Positions 23,484-30,443 of a stretch of DNA of 30,443 bases are shown here, one piece after another; within the stretch, counting starts at the first letter, position 1; the number at the start of each line of letters is the position of its first letter. The stretch lies in IMG/VR virus record IMGVR_UViG_3300044631_001387, positions 1 to 30,443 of that record, one strand, 5' to 3'. Position numbers and translations under genes: made by a program. The notes under the pieces are model-generated. The model did no database searches and was not told the origin of the DNA. It saw nothing but the letters and a program-made list of their open reading frames with translations. Source of the DNA: a virus.

Positions 23484-23512
23484 TTGACAGTTTGAACAAT
23501 GGATGGTAAGAT
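23484..23512 (+). promoter_or_regulatory. strong promoter of the small basic protein
   Basis: TTGACA at 23484-23489, exactly 17 bases and TAAGAT at 23507-23512 with TGG before it. The mRNA should start near 23520, where GTTAG (23521-23525) and CTAAC (23534-23538) form a small hairpin at the extreme 5' end that may stabilise the message. A long A-rich leader reaches the ATG at 23582. Confidence 0.7.
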
Positions 23513-23581
23513 AAATTTAAGTTAGTGAAGAATCTAACGAAACAAAAAAAACAAACAAAAAAAGAAAGTAATAAAAATAAT

Positions 23582-23884
23582 ATGTATACTCGTACAAATG
23601 CTCGTAACAAGACTAACTTCGTAGGCCATAACACCGCTGGTGTTGAGATTTACCTCTCCACTCCTCTAGCGAAGGCCAAGAAGGCTTCACGCTTGACACT
23701 ACGTAGTGGTAAGACCCGCGTTGACCTAGATGGTCGCCAGATTAAGGCACTACGTGAAGTCTTGAATGCTGGTTATAGTGCCGTCGGTTCAGTCATTGAC
23801 CACGCTGTACCGGCCCGACCAACCCAAGTCAAGTCGCTTGCCGTTAAGGCTGCTCGTACAATGGTTGCTAGTCGTAAGGCTTAA
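23582..23884 (+). CDS. small, very basic protein with unusual codon use, probably abundant
   Basis: This 100-residue protein is rich in Arg, Lys and Ala (AKAKKASRLTLRSGKTRVDLDG at 31-52, VKSLAVKAARTMVASRKA at the end). It has no membrane segment or cysteine. A central stretch, GRQIKALREVLNAGYSAVG, looks like a helix pair. Its codons are much richer in C and G (about half GC by eye) than all neighbours, consistent with selection for high expression or with recent acquisition. An in-frame GTG at 23525 would add 19 Lys/Asn-rich residues, but it lies in the leader hairpin, so I prefer the ATG. The strong promoter and 5' hairpin also point to abundance. A DNA- or RNA-binding role is plausible. The family is not recognised. 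Confidence 0.65.
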   Translation: MYTRTNARNKTNFVGHNTAGVEIYLSTPLAKAKKASRLTLRSGKTRVDLDGRQIKALREVLNAGYSAVGSVIDHAVPARPTQVKSLAVKAARTMVASRKA

Positions 23885-23898
23885 TTGAAATAAATGTT

Positions 23899-23940
23899 AA
23901 CTCATATATGTAGATAGTTATACACATATGAGTTATATTT
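23899..23940 (+). promoter_or_regulatory. 13-bp inverted repeat covering the start codon of the next gene
   Basis: AACTCATATATGT (23899-23911) and ACACATATGAGTT (23922-23934) are complementary at 12 of 13 positions with a ten-base loop. TATATTTT follows. It could terminate the upstream transcript. In read-through RNA it would hide the ATG at 23928. Confidence 0.55.
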
Positions 23941-24179
23941 TCAATAATCAATCAATGATGTGGCTGCTAGGTTTGCTAGCGGTCACTTTTTCATTTATAA
24001 GTTTGTTTGTGTCATATAAAATAATTAAAAAATTTGATGAATTTCAAATTGCTACTTATGAAGCATTTGAATTATTGAATAATGACCGAATTAAACTTTT
24101 AAAAGAAATTGAATCGTTACACAGACGTAGTAGAATGATAAACAATGAAACAAAACAAAACAATAGACGAAAAGAATAA
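23928..24179 (+). CDS. small single-pass membrane protein
   Basis: In this 83-residue protein, residues ~10-32 (MMWLLGLLAVTFSFISLFVSY) form one strong membrane helix. It is followed by a charged helix likely to coil (KKFDEFQIATYEAFELLNNDRIKLLKEIESLHRR). The C-terminus is basic and cytoplasmic by the positive-inside rule. The last 35 bases overlap the start of the gp62-like gene in another frame. Its start codon sits inside the 23899-23934 inverted repeat, so its translation may be restrained. A holin, spanin subunit or membrane anchor for replication are all possible. Nothing in the sequence selects one. Confidence 0.6.
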   Translation: MSYIFNNQSMMWLLGLLAVTFSFISLFVSYKIIKKFDEFQIATYEAFELLNNDRIKLLKEIESLHRRSRMINNETKQNNRRKE

Positions 24180-24618
24180 ATCACGGGGGTTATTCGATCA
24201 TATAAATCATATCCGTGAAGTAAAAAGTCCTGATTATTATCAATCTCTAACTGAGTCTGAAAAAAGTACATTTAATAAGTATATGTTATTGCGTGTGTTG
24301 AGTATGGATTCAGATATCATCGAAGAAATGGCATTTATATCCAAGTATTTTCAAAATATACCAAATGATCATTTTTATAAACTATTGATTGATATTGTTC
24401 CTAAAGGAAGAAGATTTTCTAAATATATTAAAAAGTCAACAGGCAATGTTAATGAGACAATTTTAACTTGCATTTGTGATAAATTTAAAATTGGTCAAAA
24501 AGATGCAATTGATTATTATAAAGTGTTTGTAACTGATGAAAAAGGAACTAAAGAATTGGTAAATTTAGTCGAATGCTTTGGATATACAGAAAAAGAAATA
24601 GAGAAAATGTTTTCATAA
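24145..24618 (+). CDS. clamp-loader small subunit (T4 gp62-like)
   Basis: This 157-residue protein follows the T4 gp62 line. An N-terminal GLFDHINHIREVKSPDYYQSL is followed by SEKSTFNKYMLLRVLSMDSD (T4: a similar 'Y-S-K-F-M-v-x-x-A-L-S'). Next comes HFYKLLIDIVPKGRRFSKYIKK (T4: 'VPRGKRYGKW'), and then a helix with KFKIGQKDAIDYYKVF (T4: 'YQVNTNDAINYKSIL'). With gp44-type subunits it loads the sliding clamp for the polymerase. The length is close to T4's 187. gp44, gp45 and primase are not in the window. The gene overlaps the upstream membrane-protein gene by 35 bases and is followed after one base by the dNMP kinase. Confidence 0.72.
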   Translation: MKQNKTIDEKNKSRGLFDHINHIREVKSPDYYQSLTESEKSTFNKYMLLRVLSMDSDIIEEMAFISKYFQNIPNDHFYKLLIDIVPKGRRFSKYIKKSTGNVNETILTCICDKFKIGQKDAIDYYKVFVTDEKGTKELVNLVECFGYTEKEIEKMFS

Positions 24619-24619
24619 T

Positions 24620-25261
24620 ATGATTATAATTGGAATATCAGGATACGCTCGTAGTGGTAAAGATCTGTTTACATCAGTGGCTCAGAAAGTATTAAAAGAT
24701 CACGGAATTAAATCTGAAAAGTTTGCTCTTGCCTATGAACTTAAAAATGATCTTAAATCATTGATTAAGACAAAAATTGGTATAGATGTCTTTACAGATG
24801 ATACTCAATCAAAATCTATAATCAGACCATTGTTAGTAGCATACGGCGACGTAATGCGTAAAACTAGTGAGGGAAAATATTGGACTGCTAAAGTTAGTCA
24901 ACGTATCGATAAAAGTAAAGCTGATGTTGTTTTCATAACTGATATTAGATACGATGTTTATCCAGAAGATGAATGTACTTGGTTAAATCGTAAAATGTCT
25001 GGTAAGTTAATTCATATAACCAAGTTCAAACAATCAGCAGTGCCACAAGGAAAAAGATTTAGCAAAAATAAAATTGTTAAGATATATGACGCTGCGCCAA
25101 ATGACCATGAGTTATTAAATAATCCCAAAGTAAAATCAAAAGCTAATTATGCATTTGAATGGGAAGATTATAGTGATAAACTAAATGACACTTCATTAGA
25201 AGATCATCCGTATATCAGAGAAAAAGTAATAGTCGCATTAAAAGCGATTAACGTAATTTGA
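24620..25261 (+). CDS. deoxynucleoside monophosphate kinase (T4 gp1-like)
   Basis: It phosphorylates dNMPs to dNDPs, working with the RNR for DNA precursor supply. The N-terminus, MIIIGISGYARSGKDLFTS, is a P-loop (GYARSGKD, residues 7-14) of the kind seen in T4 gp1-type kinases. Further on are LLVAYGDVMRKTSEGKYWTAKV (substrate-binding Arg line) and VVFITDIRYDVYPEDE (conserved D-x-R-Y). The length of 213 residues is near the family's ~240. It starts one base after the gp62-like stop. Its stop overlaps by 14 bases the 3' end of the converging minus-strand gene, leaving no room for a separate terminator between the two gene blocks. Confidence 0.75.
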   Translation: MIIIGISGYARSGKDLFTSVAQKVLKDHGIKSEKFALAYELKNDLKSLIKTKIGIDVFTDDTQSKSIIRPLLVAYGDVMRKTSEGKYWTAKVSQRIDKSKADVVFITDIRYDVYPEDECTWLNRKMSGKLIHITKFKQSAVPQGKRFSKNKIVKIYDAAPNDHELLNNPKVKSKANYAFEWEDYSDKLNDTSLEDHPYIREKVIVALKAINVI

Positions 25262-25529
25262 TTGTTTTTATTACATGATTACTACCGTGTGAAAAGATAA
25301 TTTCATTATCGGTAGTTTTTGTTCTAAAATAGTCTATTAAATCAGAAGCATGAGATATTACAAAATTAATATATAACACATTACATTCTTCGTGTTTCTG
25401 ATTTTTTCTTTGCTTTTGACAACTGCAGATTTTGTTTACTTGTTGTATACAATCTTTTAATCTATCCATTGAAACAATGTGTTCAGATGATAGCAAATTT
25501 ACAAGTGCTTGATGACTTCCTATATTCAT
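25248..25529 (-). CDS. small protein of unknown function at the end of the minus-strand operon
   Basis: This 93-residue protein has a helical N-terminal half (SHQALVNLLSSEHIVSMDRLKDCIQQV). A Cys-containing Lys/Gln-rich stretch (ICSCQKQRKNQKHEEC) could hold a metal, and a beta-rich end follows (NVLYINFVISHASDLIDYF, EIIFSHGSNHVIKTI). Its ATG overlaps the stop of the upstream minus-strand membrane gene (ATGA), which supports it as a real, coupled gene. It converges on the dNMP kinase. I do not recognise the family. Confidence 0.55.
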   Translation of the reverse strand: MNIGSHQALVNLLSSEHIVSMDRLKDCIQQVNKICSCQKQRKNQKHEECNVLYINFVISHASDLIDYFRTKTTDNEIIFSHGSNHVIKTIKLR

Positions 25530-25903
25530 AACAATTTTCTAATTATTAAATAAATAGTTAATGAACAAATGTAATTAATTGGCAACATTAATAAAGAAAA
25601 CCACTGTTGATATCCGAATAACAATGTTAATATGTTTACCCCAATTAAAGTTGTCCAAAAACACAAACAAATCGGACATGATAATAATTTGGTTAAATAA
25701 CCTGGATATTTTTCATATAAAAAGTTAGGATAGTTAGACATGATATCCACTTCCAACTTGTACTTCTCAAAGTCTGATATTTTTAATAAACTACGTGTGC
25801 TGGTTAGTTTTGAAATGGTTTGAACTATGTCACTTTCAAACCAAACCACCATTATAAATGTGGTATAAAAAATAAGAGGTATATTAAAGTCGGTTATATT
25901 CAT
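25526..25903 (-). CDS. small membrane protein with CPICLCFW motif
   Basis: The protein has 125 residues. Residues ~7-25 (NIPLIFYTTFIMVVWFESD) and two later segments (WTTLIGVNILTLLF, FSLLMLPINYICSLTIYLII) are membrane helices. Between them lies a soluble stretch ending in KLLSCPICLCFWTTL. A C-x-x-C-x-x-F-W line at the start of a membrane helix is typical of small DUF1360-like membrane proteins in bacteria and phages. Its cysteines may bind metal or form a disulfide. The start and stop overlap both neighbours by ATGA, so it belongs to the glycosyltransferase operon and may anchor that machinery to the membrane. The function is not known. Confidence 0.6.
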   Translation of the reverse strand: MNITDFNIPLIFYTTFIMVVWFESDIVQTISKLTSTRSLLKISDFEKYKLEVDIMSNYPNFLYEKYPGYLTKLLSCPICLCFWTTLIGVNILTLLFGYQQWFSLLMLPINYICSLTIYLIIRKLL

Positions 25904-27105
25904 TGTAGTAATTGATTTTTGTACCAGCTATCACTTAGATTGACTAACTTTTTATTATGATCGGTTAATTTATTAATTTTGAGTTTGAATATATCAAATT
26001 CTAATTCTCCTACGATGCCACTATCTTCAAGCATTAACTGTAACATATTAAAGAATTCAAAACTTTGATTTGTTAACTTAACCGCGTCGAATTCGATTAC
26101 AATATCATTTATTTTTTGATCTTCATAACGTTTTAATTTTTTCTTAAGATCAAACTTAGTATTCTTTTGTTCTAAGTTAATATAACGATCATATGAAACA
26201 TCTGTATAAATTGTATCACACCATGGTTCTAATAGAGTTAATTTATATTCATCACAGTTACGAACAACAAATCCAACATCATATCTGTTTGGAACAATAG
26301 GTTTCATAGTATCGTTGTGTTTAACAAAATGTCCCCATTTACGGATGAAGTTTCTGGCACTACGGTTATTTTGAGATAACCATTCATCACTTTCTTTACC
26401 TACTGTAGTTAGAGTTGGATTGTATCTACTTCCTCTACAGGTCATATGATATACGCAACCTTCCCATGTTTGTATAAATTTATATCCGTTTAACAAGAAT
26501 CTATTGAAGATGTCACTGTCTTCTTTGCTTTGGGGTGCATATAGATCATCGTGCCCACCAATAGATTGGAAATCACTCTTATAAATGGCCCATGGCGCAA
26601 AGATTCCTTCTGTGGTTTTATCTTTTCTTGTCATTCGGGTATCATTGAACCATTTCAATAAACCAGCCTCATTAAACTCTTCTGGTTCATTTCCGAATGC
26701 TTGCACAATCTTTTCTGGTCCTGGAGGATGTAAAGGTGGTTCAATGCGGGTAAGACTAACAATAGTACCTGGTTGAATATACTTTTCTACATATTTATCG
26801 AAGTTAGGACACGCATACATATCTGCGTGATAGATCATTACCACATCGTTAGTAGCTACTTCGTTTATAAGACGGTCATATAGAATTGTATGACCCAATC
26901 TGGTTGGACCTTCGTTGCGGATAAATTTGAAGTGCGGATCTTTTTGTGCCGTTTCATTACACCATTCCATCGTACCGTCATTACTGAAGTCGTCTGCAAC
27001 ACAGATTTCATGTTCTTTGTGAGTTAAATTTTTACGAATAGCGTCATAACTCCATTTTAGATATTTTAAGTTATTTCGACTGGGTTGAATAAAACTAATT
27101 TTCAT
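25900..27105 (-). CDS. family 2 glycosyltransferase with C-terminal extension
   Basis: This 401-residue protein has a GT-A fold for transfer of an activated sugar. It shows MKISFIQPSRNN, the nucleotide-binding DDFSNDGT (38-45) and a metal-site line MIYHADMYACPNF with HAD at 93-95. GIFAPWAIYKSDFQSIGGHDD (acceptor region) and QSKEDSDIFNRFLLNGYKF (catalytic ED at 195-196) follow. The first ~250 residues are complete. The last ~150 are Lys/Asn/Asp-rich and unlike the usual family, perhaps a targeting module. Two prolines after LTRIEPPLHPPGP suggest a mobile loop. The gene begins after a promoter in the 93-base gap and overlaps the downstream membrane gene. It acts in the cytoplasm on a glycan or protein of virion or host. 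Confidence 0.8.
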   Translation of the reverse strand: MKISFIQPSRNNLKYLKWSYDAIRKNLTHKEHEICVADDFSNDGTMEWCNETAQKDPHFKFIRNEGPTRLGHTILYDRLINEVATNDVVMIYHADMYACPNFDKYVEKYIQPGTIVSLTRIEPPLHPPGPEKIVQAFGNEPEEFNEAGLLKWFNDTRMTRKDKTTEGIFAPWAIYKSDFQSIGGHDDLYAPQSKEDSDIFNRFLLNGYKFIQTWEGCVYHMTCRGSRYNPTLTTVGKESDEWLSQNNRSARNFIRKWGHFVKHNDTMKPIVPNRYDVGFVVRNCDEYKLTLLEPWCDTIYTDVSYDRYINLEQKNTKFDLKKKLKRYEDQKINDIVIEFDAVKLTNQSFEFFNMLQLMLEDSGIVGELEFDIFKLKINKLTDHNKKLVNLSDSWYKNQLLQ

Positions 27106-27142
27106 ACTATTTAAATATCAACTATACAGTGCCAAAAAGTTT

Positions 27143-27172
27143 ATTATAATTCCGTCATCCGTTTTTTTTCAA
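27143..27172 (-). promoter_or_regulatory. internal promoter of the minus-strand glycosyltransferase operon
   Basis: On the minus strand, TTGAAA (27167-27172), an 18-base spacer and TATAAT (27143-27148). The start point would be about 30 bases before the ATG of the family 2 glycosyltransferase. This 93-base gap is the only sizeable non-coding gap in the minus-strand block. Confidence 0.5.
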
Positions 27173-27198
27173 GTTTTGTTTGGTCAAATCGTCATAAT

Positions 27199-27957
27199 TT
27201 ATGAATATAACTGTTTGTATGATCTTTCCATCCAATAGGAAACATGTCTGTCATTTTGTGGTATTGCGTTAAAATGATATACCCATCCACAGTTTATAAA
27301 ATGTAAATCATCACTAAACCAACTATGACCTGGTATATGTAAAAGATTTTTTCGGAACAGATCTTGTAAATTATAACACTCAGACAGATAATTAATGTCT
27401 ATTTTATTTGATTGTAGTATATAATTTATTATTGTTTGATCTGTACCCGCCTTTATTTCTGATGTTAAACGATTGATTTCATCAATATTATCAGTGTAAA
27501 AGTTTTTTATTGTATCGTAAATAGATTTTGTAGACTTTCCTCCGATTATAAATCCTCCGTTTATATACTTCCAAGGATGTACATCGGATTGATTTGGAAA
27601 AATAGATTTCCATCCTTTAATGCTTCTACAAGTCCATTCATAACATCCGTTATTTAAAACCGCTGAAAATTTATTGTTTGTTTCATTAAAAAAGTTAGGA
27701 CAATTAGGATGTACAATTGTATCAGCATCTACCATCAAAACTTGATCATAATCTATACCATTATGTTCCAAAATATCGTGTACCCACCATCTCTGCAGTG
27801 TGATTTTGAATTTACTAGGATCCATAATTGGGTCTGTCCATTCAATCAACTTGACATCATTTTTATCACACCAATGCTTCCAACTTTTGACACTATAATG
27901 ATATGGATTGCTTCTTCCATTTTTTAAATCTATATTAGGAATGAATACAACATTCAT
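27199..27957 (-). CDS. GT-A glycosyltransferase (DxD type)
   Basis: In this 252-residue protein, VLMVDADTIVHPNCPNFF contains the metal-binding D-x-D (D77, D79). KYINGGFIIGG is the 'NGG' acceptor line, and GTDQTIINYIL is the 'D-Q' helix of GT8/GT34-like transferases. HIPGHSWFSDDLHF and GWVYHFNAIPQNDRH close the domain. An early W-rich stretch (SVKSWKHWCDKNDVKLIEW) is typical of such enzymes. The protein is short but complete. It lies one base downstream of the UDP-sugar dehydrogenase-like gene and probably uses a nucleotide sugar in the same pathway. The precise sugar and acceptor cannot be told. Confidence 0.78.
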   Translation of the reverse strand: MNVVFIPNIDLKNGRSNPYHYSVKSWKHWCDKNDVKLIEWTDPIMDPSKFKITLQRWWVHDILEHNGIDYDQVLMVDADTIVHPNCPNFFNETNNKFSAVLNNGCYEWTCRSIKGWKSIFPNQSDVHPWKYINGGFIIGGKSTKSIYDTIKNFYTDNIDEINRLTSEIKAGTDQTIINYILQSNKIDINYLSECYNLQDLFRKNLLHIPGHSWFSDDLHFINCGWVYHFNAIPQNDRHVSYWMERSYKQLYS

Positions 27958-27958
27958 A

Positions 27959-28816
27959 TTACTTATTATCTGTGACGGCAGACTTTGACTTTTCCCAGTC
28001 TTTATTTTTTCTAACCGATAAATTACGATTCCAAGCTGCTTTTAATATGACAGGATCAATATCAAACTTTTCAAATGTTTCTATAAAAGCGTTGATATCT
28101 TTTGGAAAACATGTGCCACCAAATCCAAAATCATTATCGTGACCTGGTACTTGATAGTGACTTATACCAATTCTGCCATCGGACATAACACCACCTAATA
28201 TTTTATCCCAAGATAGATTTAATTTATCAGATAACAAAAACATTTCATTGAAAAATGATACTTTAGTTGCAAAGAAACAATTTGCAAAGTACTTTACAAA
28301 TTCTGATTCTTTACTCTTCATTGCGTGACACGTGACTCCTGGGAATCTTTCTTCGTACAATTTTTTGATGGTTAGTGTGCCGTTTTCTTCTTCGCCACCA
28401 ACTATATTTCTACTAGGTGTAATAAAATCTATAGCTGCTGATCTTGCAGTCAAAAATTCAGGAGAATGAATAATTTTGAGTGGACTAAACTTTTCACAAA
28501 GATAATCTGTGGTACCAATAGGAACGGTTGATTTAATCACAAATATTGTTTGTGGATTATAAGCGTGAGTTATTACGGTATTAAAGAAATCAACAATATA
28601 AGAAGTATCCGATCCTAATGTATCTTTAAACATTGGAGTTGGTAAACAAACAAATACAATATCTTGTATTATAGTCTCATCAAATGAATGTGTAGATTTT
28701 GCACTGTTTACATCATAGATTTTAACGTCGTGATAGTGATTTAAACCTTTACAAATAGCGCTACCAACAAAACCATTACCAACAATTCCGATTTTAAATT
28801 TGTTCATAAATTTCAT
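27959..28816 (-). CDS. short UDP-glucose/GDP-mannose dehydrogenase-like protein
   Basis: The 285 residues have the NAD-binding Rossmann start IGIVGNGFVGSA (GxGxxG at 13-18). FVIKSTVPIGTT and HSPEFLTARSA (119-122 PEFL) follow, then the central helix FVKYFANCFFATKVSFFNE (Lys, Asn, Lys). GFGGTCFPKD with catalytic Cys236 comes next. These residues match enzymes that oxidise UDP-sugars to uronic acids. The family is normally ~390-440 residues. Here only ~50 residues follow the active cysteine, so the C-terminal sugar-binding/dimer domain is missing. No remnant of it follows. The start may be the ATG at 28816 or MNKFKIG at 28807. It overlaps the upstream gene by 23 bases. The catalytic core looks intact. 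Confidence 0.75.
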   Translation of the reverse strand: MKFMNKFKIGIVGNGFVGSAICKGLNHYHDVKIYDVNSAKSTHSFDETIIQDIVFVCLPTPMFKDTLGSDTSYIVDFFNTVITHAYNPQTIFVIKSTVPIGTTDYLCEKFSPLKIIHSPEFLTARSAAIDFITPSRNIVGGEEENGTLTIKKLYEERFPGVTCHAMKSKESEFVKYFANCFFATKVSFFNEMFLLSDKLNLSWDKILGGVMSDGRIGISHYQVPGHDNDFGFGGTCFPKDINAFIETFEKFDIDPVILKAAWNRNLSVRKNKDWEKSKSAVTDNK

Positions 28817-29744
28817 TCCAATTTTGTAACCATTTTTCTTCTGTATAATACATTAGATAATTATCTTTTGCGGTATCTGAACAGTAATTATAAAACTCTT
28901 TGTCGTCTCTTAATCTTATTGATAGTTGATTTGCTTTTTCTATATCGCCTATGTTGACACTTAGTTCTGGATGCAATGTCTCTTGTGTGTCTAATCCTGT
29001 ATATCCTATGCATGGTATACCCAAATAAGCACAGTTAAGAGCAAATGTACCCGCCGCATGTGTACGCATTAAGTGTATGCCCACATTAAAATTGGCAAGT
29101 GTTTTAATCCACTCAGTCCACATCATGTATGGTAAATGATGTAAGCTGGGAAATTGTTCTTCGTTTTCAATTTTTCTTCCCATACTAGGGATAAAAGTTG
29201 GCTTGTTGAAGTTTTGTGCTACAAAGTAACTGTCTACTCCGCCATACCAACTACAGAAGTTTCCGCCTATAATAGGCATACCATTATTTTCACGGAGTAT
29301 ATTTTTAACGGTATCTTCTATCATCAAAGACTGTAAATTAAATGTGGGTTTCTTAAATATACCTTTGAAGTATGAAATATCACTCTTGTTATGAGTTAAT
29401 AGAAAGTCCATCGAACTTAGGAAATTAATATAATTAACTTGATTTGTATAATTATAATCTTGATAATACCAGGCCGGACCTTCTTGCATTACTGTTACTT
29501 TTTTGCCAATAGATTTAACCAGCTCTAACAATCGGACAGTATCAAAGTTTTCTAACTTTTTTGGCAATATTACAATGACCAAATCATGTCGTGGTATACT
29601 AATTGACGATTTACTTAAAATGTAGTCTATTGGATAATGATTGGCATTAAGTGCAATTTGCCAAGCAAATTCGGTACGACAATTTACAAAATCTCTAGGT
29701 AGTTTACCAATATGACTATTTTGACTAACAAAACAAATATTCAT
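28794..29744 (-). CDS. GT-B-type glycosyltransferase-like protein
   Basis: This 316-residue protein has a C-terminal half with the features of a GT-B donor domain. NVGIHLMRTHAAGTFALNCAYLGIPCIGY (the 'A-x-A-x-G-x-P-v-I' line), TLHPELSVNIGD and a final helix WLQNWNEIYEQI are visible. The N-terminal half has a Rossmann start, MNICFVSQNSHIGKLP, followed by DLVIVILPKKLENF and VTVMQEGPAWYYQDYNY. No membrane segment or signal is seen. It shares an ATGA overlap with the gene on its 5' side and overlaps the dehydrogenase-like gene by 23 bases. It probably transfers a sugar in the same route. A specific family is not assigned. A few glycan-binding proteins of similar shape are alternatives. Confidence 0.6.
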   Translation of the reverse strand: MNICFVSQNSHIGKLPRDFVNCRTEFAWQIALNANHYPIDYILSKSSISIPRHDLVIVILPKKLENFDTVRLLELVKSIGKKVTVMQEGPAWYYQDYNYTNQVNYINFLSSMDFLLTHNKSDISYFKGIFKKPTFNLQSLMIEDTVKNILRENNGMPIIGGNFCSWYGGVDSYFVAQNFNKPTFIPSMGRKIENEEQFPSLHHLPYMMWTEWIKTLANFNVGIHLMRTHAAGTFALNCAYLGIPCIGYTGLDTQETLHPELSVNIGDIEKANQLSIRLRDDKEFYNYCSDTAKDNYLMYYTEEKWLQNWNEIYEQI

Positions 29745-30443
29745 AGTCTTTTTTTAAAATCTTCGTAAGTGTAAAAGTTTCCTGTATTATTAAATAAACT
29801 ATTTAAATTGTGTTGTGACATCTCTTTGAATATCTTCCACCAATCTCCTTTTTCTTTTCCACAAAATCCCCTTGGATTATTTTCATTCGCAATATACATG
29901 CGTTTATTTGGATGTCTTCTAGCGTGAACCTTTAAAATGTTTTTGAATATAATTTGTACGTATTTATCCCCTAATATTTTTTGCGCCATCATTGATAAAC
30001 TTTCATCATCATTATGAATAAAGCAAGGCGGTATATTAATGCCACTTTTAATTAAATCACTACTCAATACCAAACAAGAGCCATCTATTTTTGGATAATT
30101 TATCGTTTGTATATCAAGTTCTTTGATCTCTGAATTGATAGTATTCATTTGATCTATGGTCATAAGTGACTTGGCTTGATTAATGTTATCAACATCTTTA
30201 TCATCATATACATGATTTAGGAATTTAGGATGAACTGTTACATCCCAACTGTTATCCCACATTTTTCGATCCGCAAAACATGCTATAAATCTGTATATTC
30301 CTTGCGATCTTATAACAGGAGTCAGAGTTTCCAATCCAATTATTGCTTCTTTTGGAAGCAAACTATCTGTTTCTCCCCATATTAAATAATCAGCTTTCTC
30401 ACAATATTTTGTATTGAATTCTCTACGATAATTGGTCTGAGTA
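29741..30443 (-). CDS. glycosyltransferase-like protein, 5' end outside window
   Basis: The minus-strand frame stays open to the right edge: at least 27 codons precede the TTG at 30361 and read as ordinary protein. These include KADYLIWGETDSLLPKEAI, a family 2 type 'A-D-Y-l-x-W-G-x-x-D' metal-site line. The true start is therefore outside the window. Downstream are SCLVLSSDLIKSG (acceptor region) and CFIHNDDESLSMMAQKIL (the catalytic ED/DDE line of GT2-type enzymes). HARRHPNKR and NNPRGFCGKEKGDWWKIF follow. The stop overlaps the GT-B-like gene (ATGA). It is the most upstream member seen of the minus-strand glycosylation operon. The GT2 assignment rests on these few lines. Confidence 0.6.
   Translation of the reverse strand, partial: TQTNYRREFNTKYCEKADYLIWGETDSLLPKEAIIGLETLTPVIRSQGIYRFIACFADRKMWDNSWDVTVHPKFLNHVYDDKDVDNINQAKSLMTIDQMNTINSEIKELDIQTINYPKIDGSCLVLSSDLIKSGINIPPCFIHNDDESLSMMAQKILGDKYVQIIFKNILKVHARRHPNKRMYIANENNPRGFCGKEKGDWWKIFKEMSQHNLNSLFNNTGNFYTYEDFKKRL

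Noticed and set aside
29741-30361. TTG at 30361 as the start of the last minus-strand gene
   Set aside because: The frame continues upstream to the window edge with a typical glycosyltransferase line, so the gene is cut by the edge.

Overview
The window is part of the genome of a large, AT-rich tailed phage (Caudoviricetes) distantly related to T4. I judge this from a T4-type replication and recombination set: a gp32-like single-stranded DNA-binding protein, a RecA/UvsX recombinase, a T4 RNase H-like flap exonuclease, a DnaB/gp41-type helicase and the clamp-loader small subunit gp62. A class Ia ribonucleotide reductase and a gp1-like dNMP kinase supply nucleotides, and phage structural genes sit among them. 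Unlike T4, the polymerase is a short, divergent family A enzyme without a recognisable proofreading domain. The host is not identifiable. A secreted repeat protein at 14978-15322 has a composition I associate with Verrucomicrobia-like bacteria, which is only a weak hint.

Layout. 1-1543: 3' end of a baseplate/tail-type gene and a small partner. 1581-5461: family A polymerase, a 721-residue protein of unknown role and a small partner. 5585-13609, all on +: gp32, recA/uvsX, flap exonuclease, helicase, nrdA, nrdB. 13695-15322: a membrane-anchored PAS protein, an unknown protein and a secreted repeat protein. 15432-18962: a MoxR-type AAA+ ATPase, a large HExxH + VWA protein and a small winged-helix-like protein. 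19223-22517: a DUF4338 (DruA-like) protein, a fibre-like protein and an Ig-domain protein. 22561-25261: UV-damage endonuclease, a small GC-rich basic protein, a small membrane protein, gp62 and a dNMP kinase. 25248-30443, on -: two small proteins and a five-gene glycosylation block that runs off the right edge.

Regulation. Several genes have their own sigma70-like promoter, often with an extended -10 (TGG or TGA before the -10 hexamer). Several promoters carry different inverted repeats in the spacer or over the -10. Some lie so close to the start codon that the mRNA should be leaderless or nearly so. The gp32 gene has a long leader with a hairpin followed by tandem TTAAATAA-type repeats and no Shine-Dalgarno sequence, which resembles the autogenous translational operator of T4 gene 32. 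Most genes lack a clear Shine-Dalgarno sequence; the secreted protein and the winged-helix-like protein are exceptions.

How it fits together: polymerase, SSB, helicase, clamp loader, recombinase and flap nuclease replicate and repair the genome, and NrdAB plus the dNMP kinase provide precursors. UV endonuclease protects the genome. The glycosyltransferases and a short UDP-sugar dehydrogenase-like enzyme probably modify virion or host glycans. The least explained part is the MoxR/HExxH-VWA module with its regulator-like neighbour. No tRNA, rRNA, CRISPR array, insertion sequence or integrase was seen, and no gene-free stretch exceeds 300 bases.
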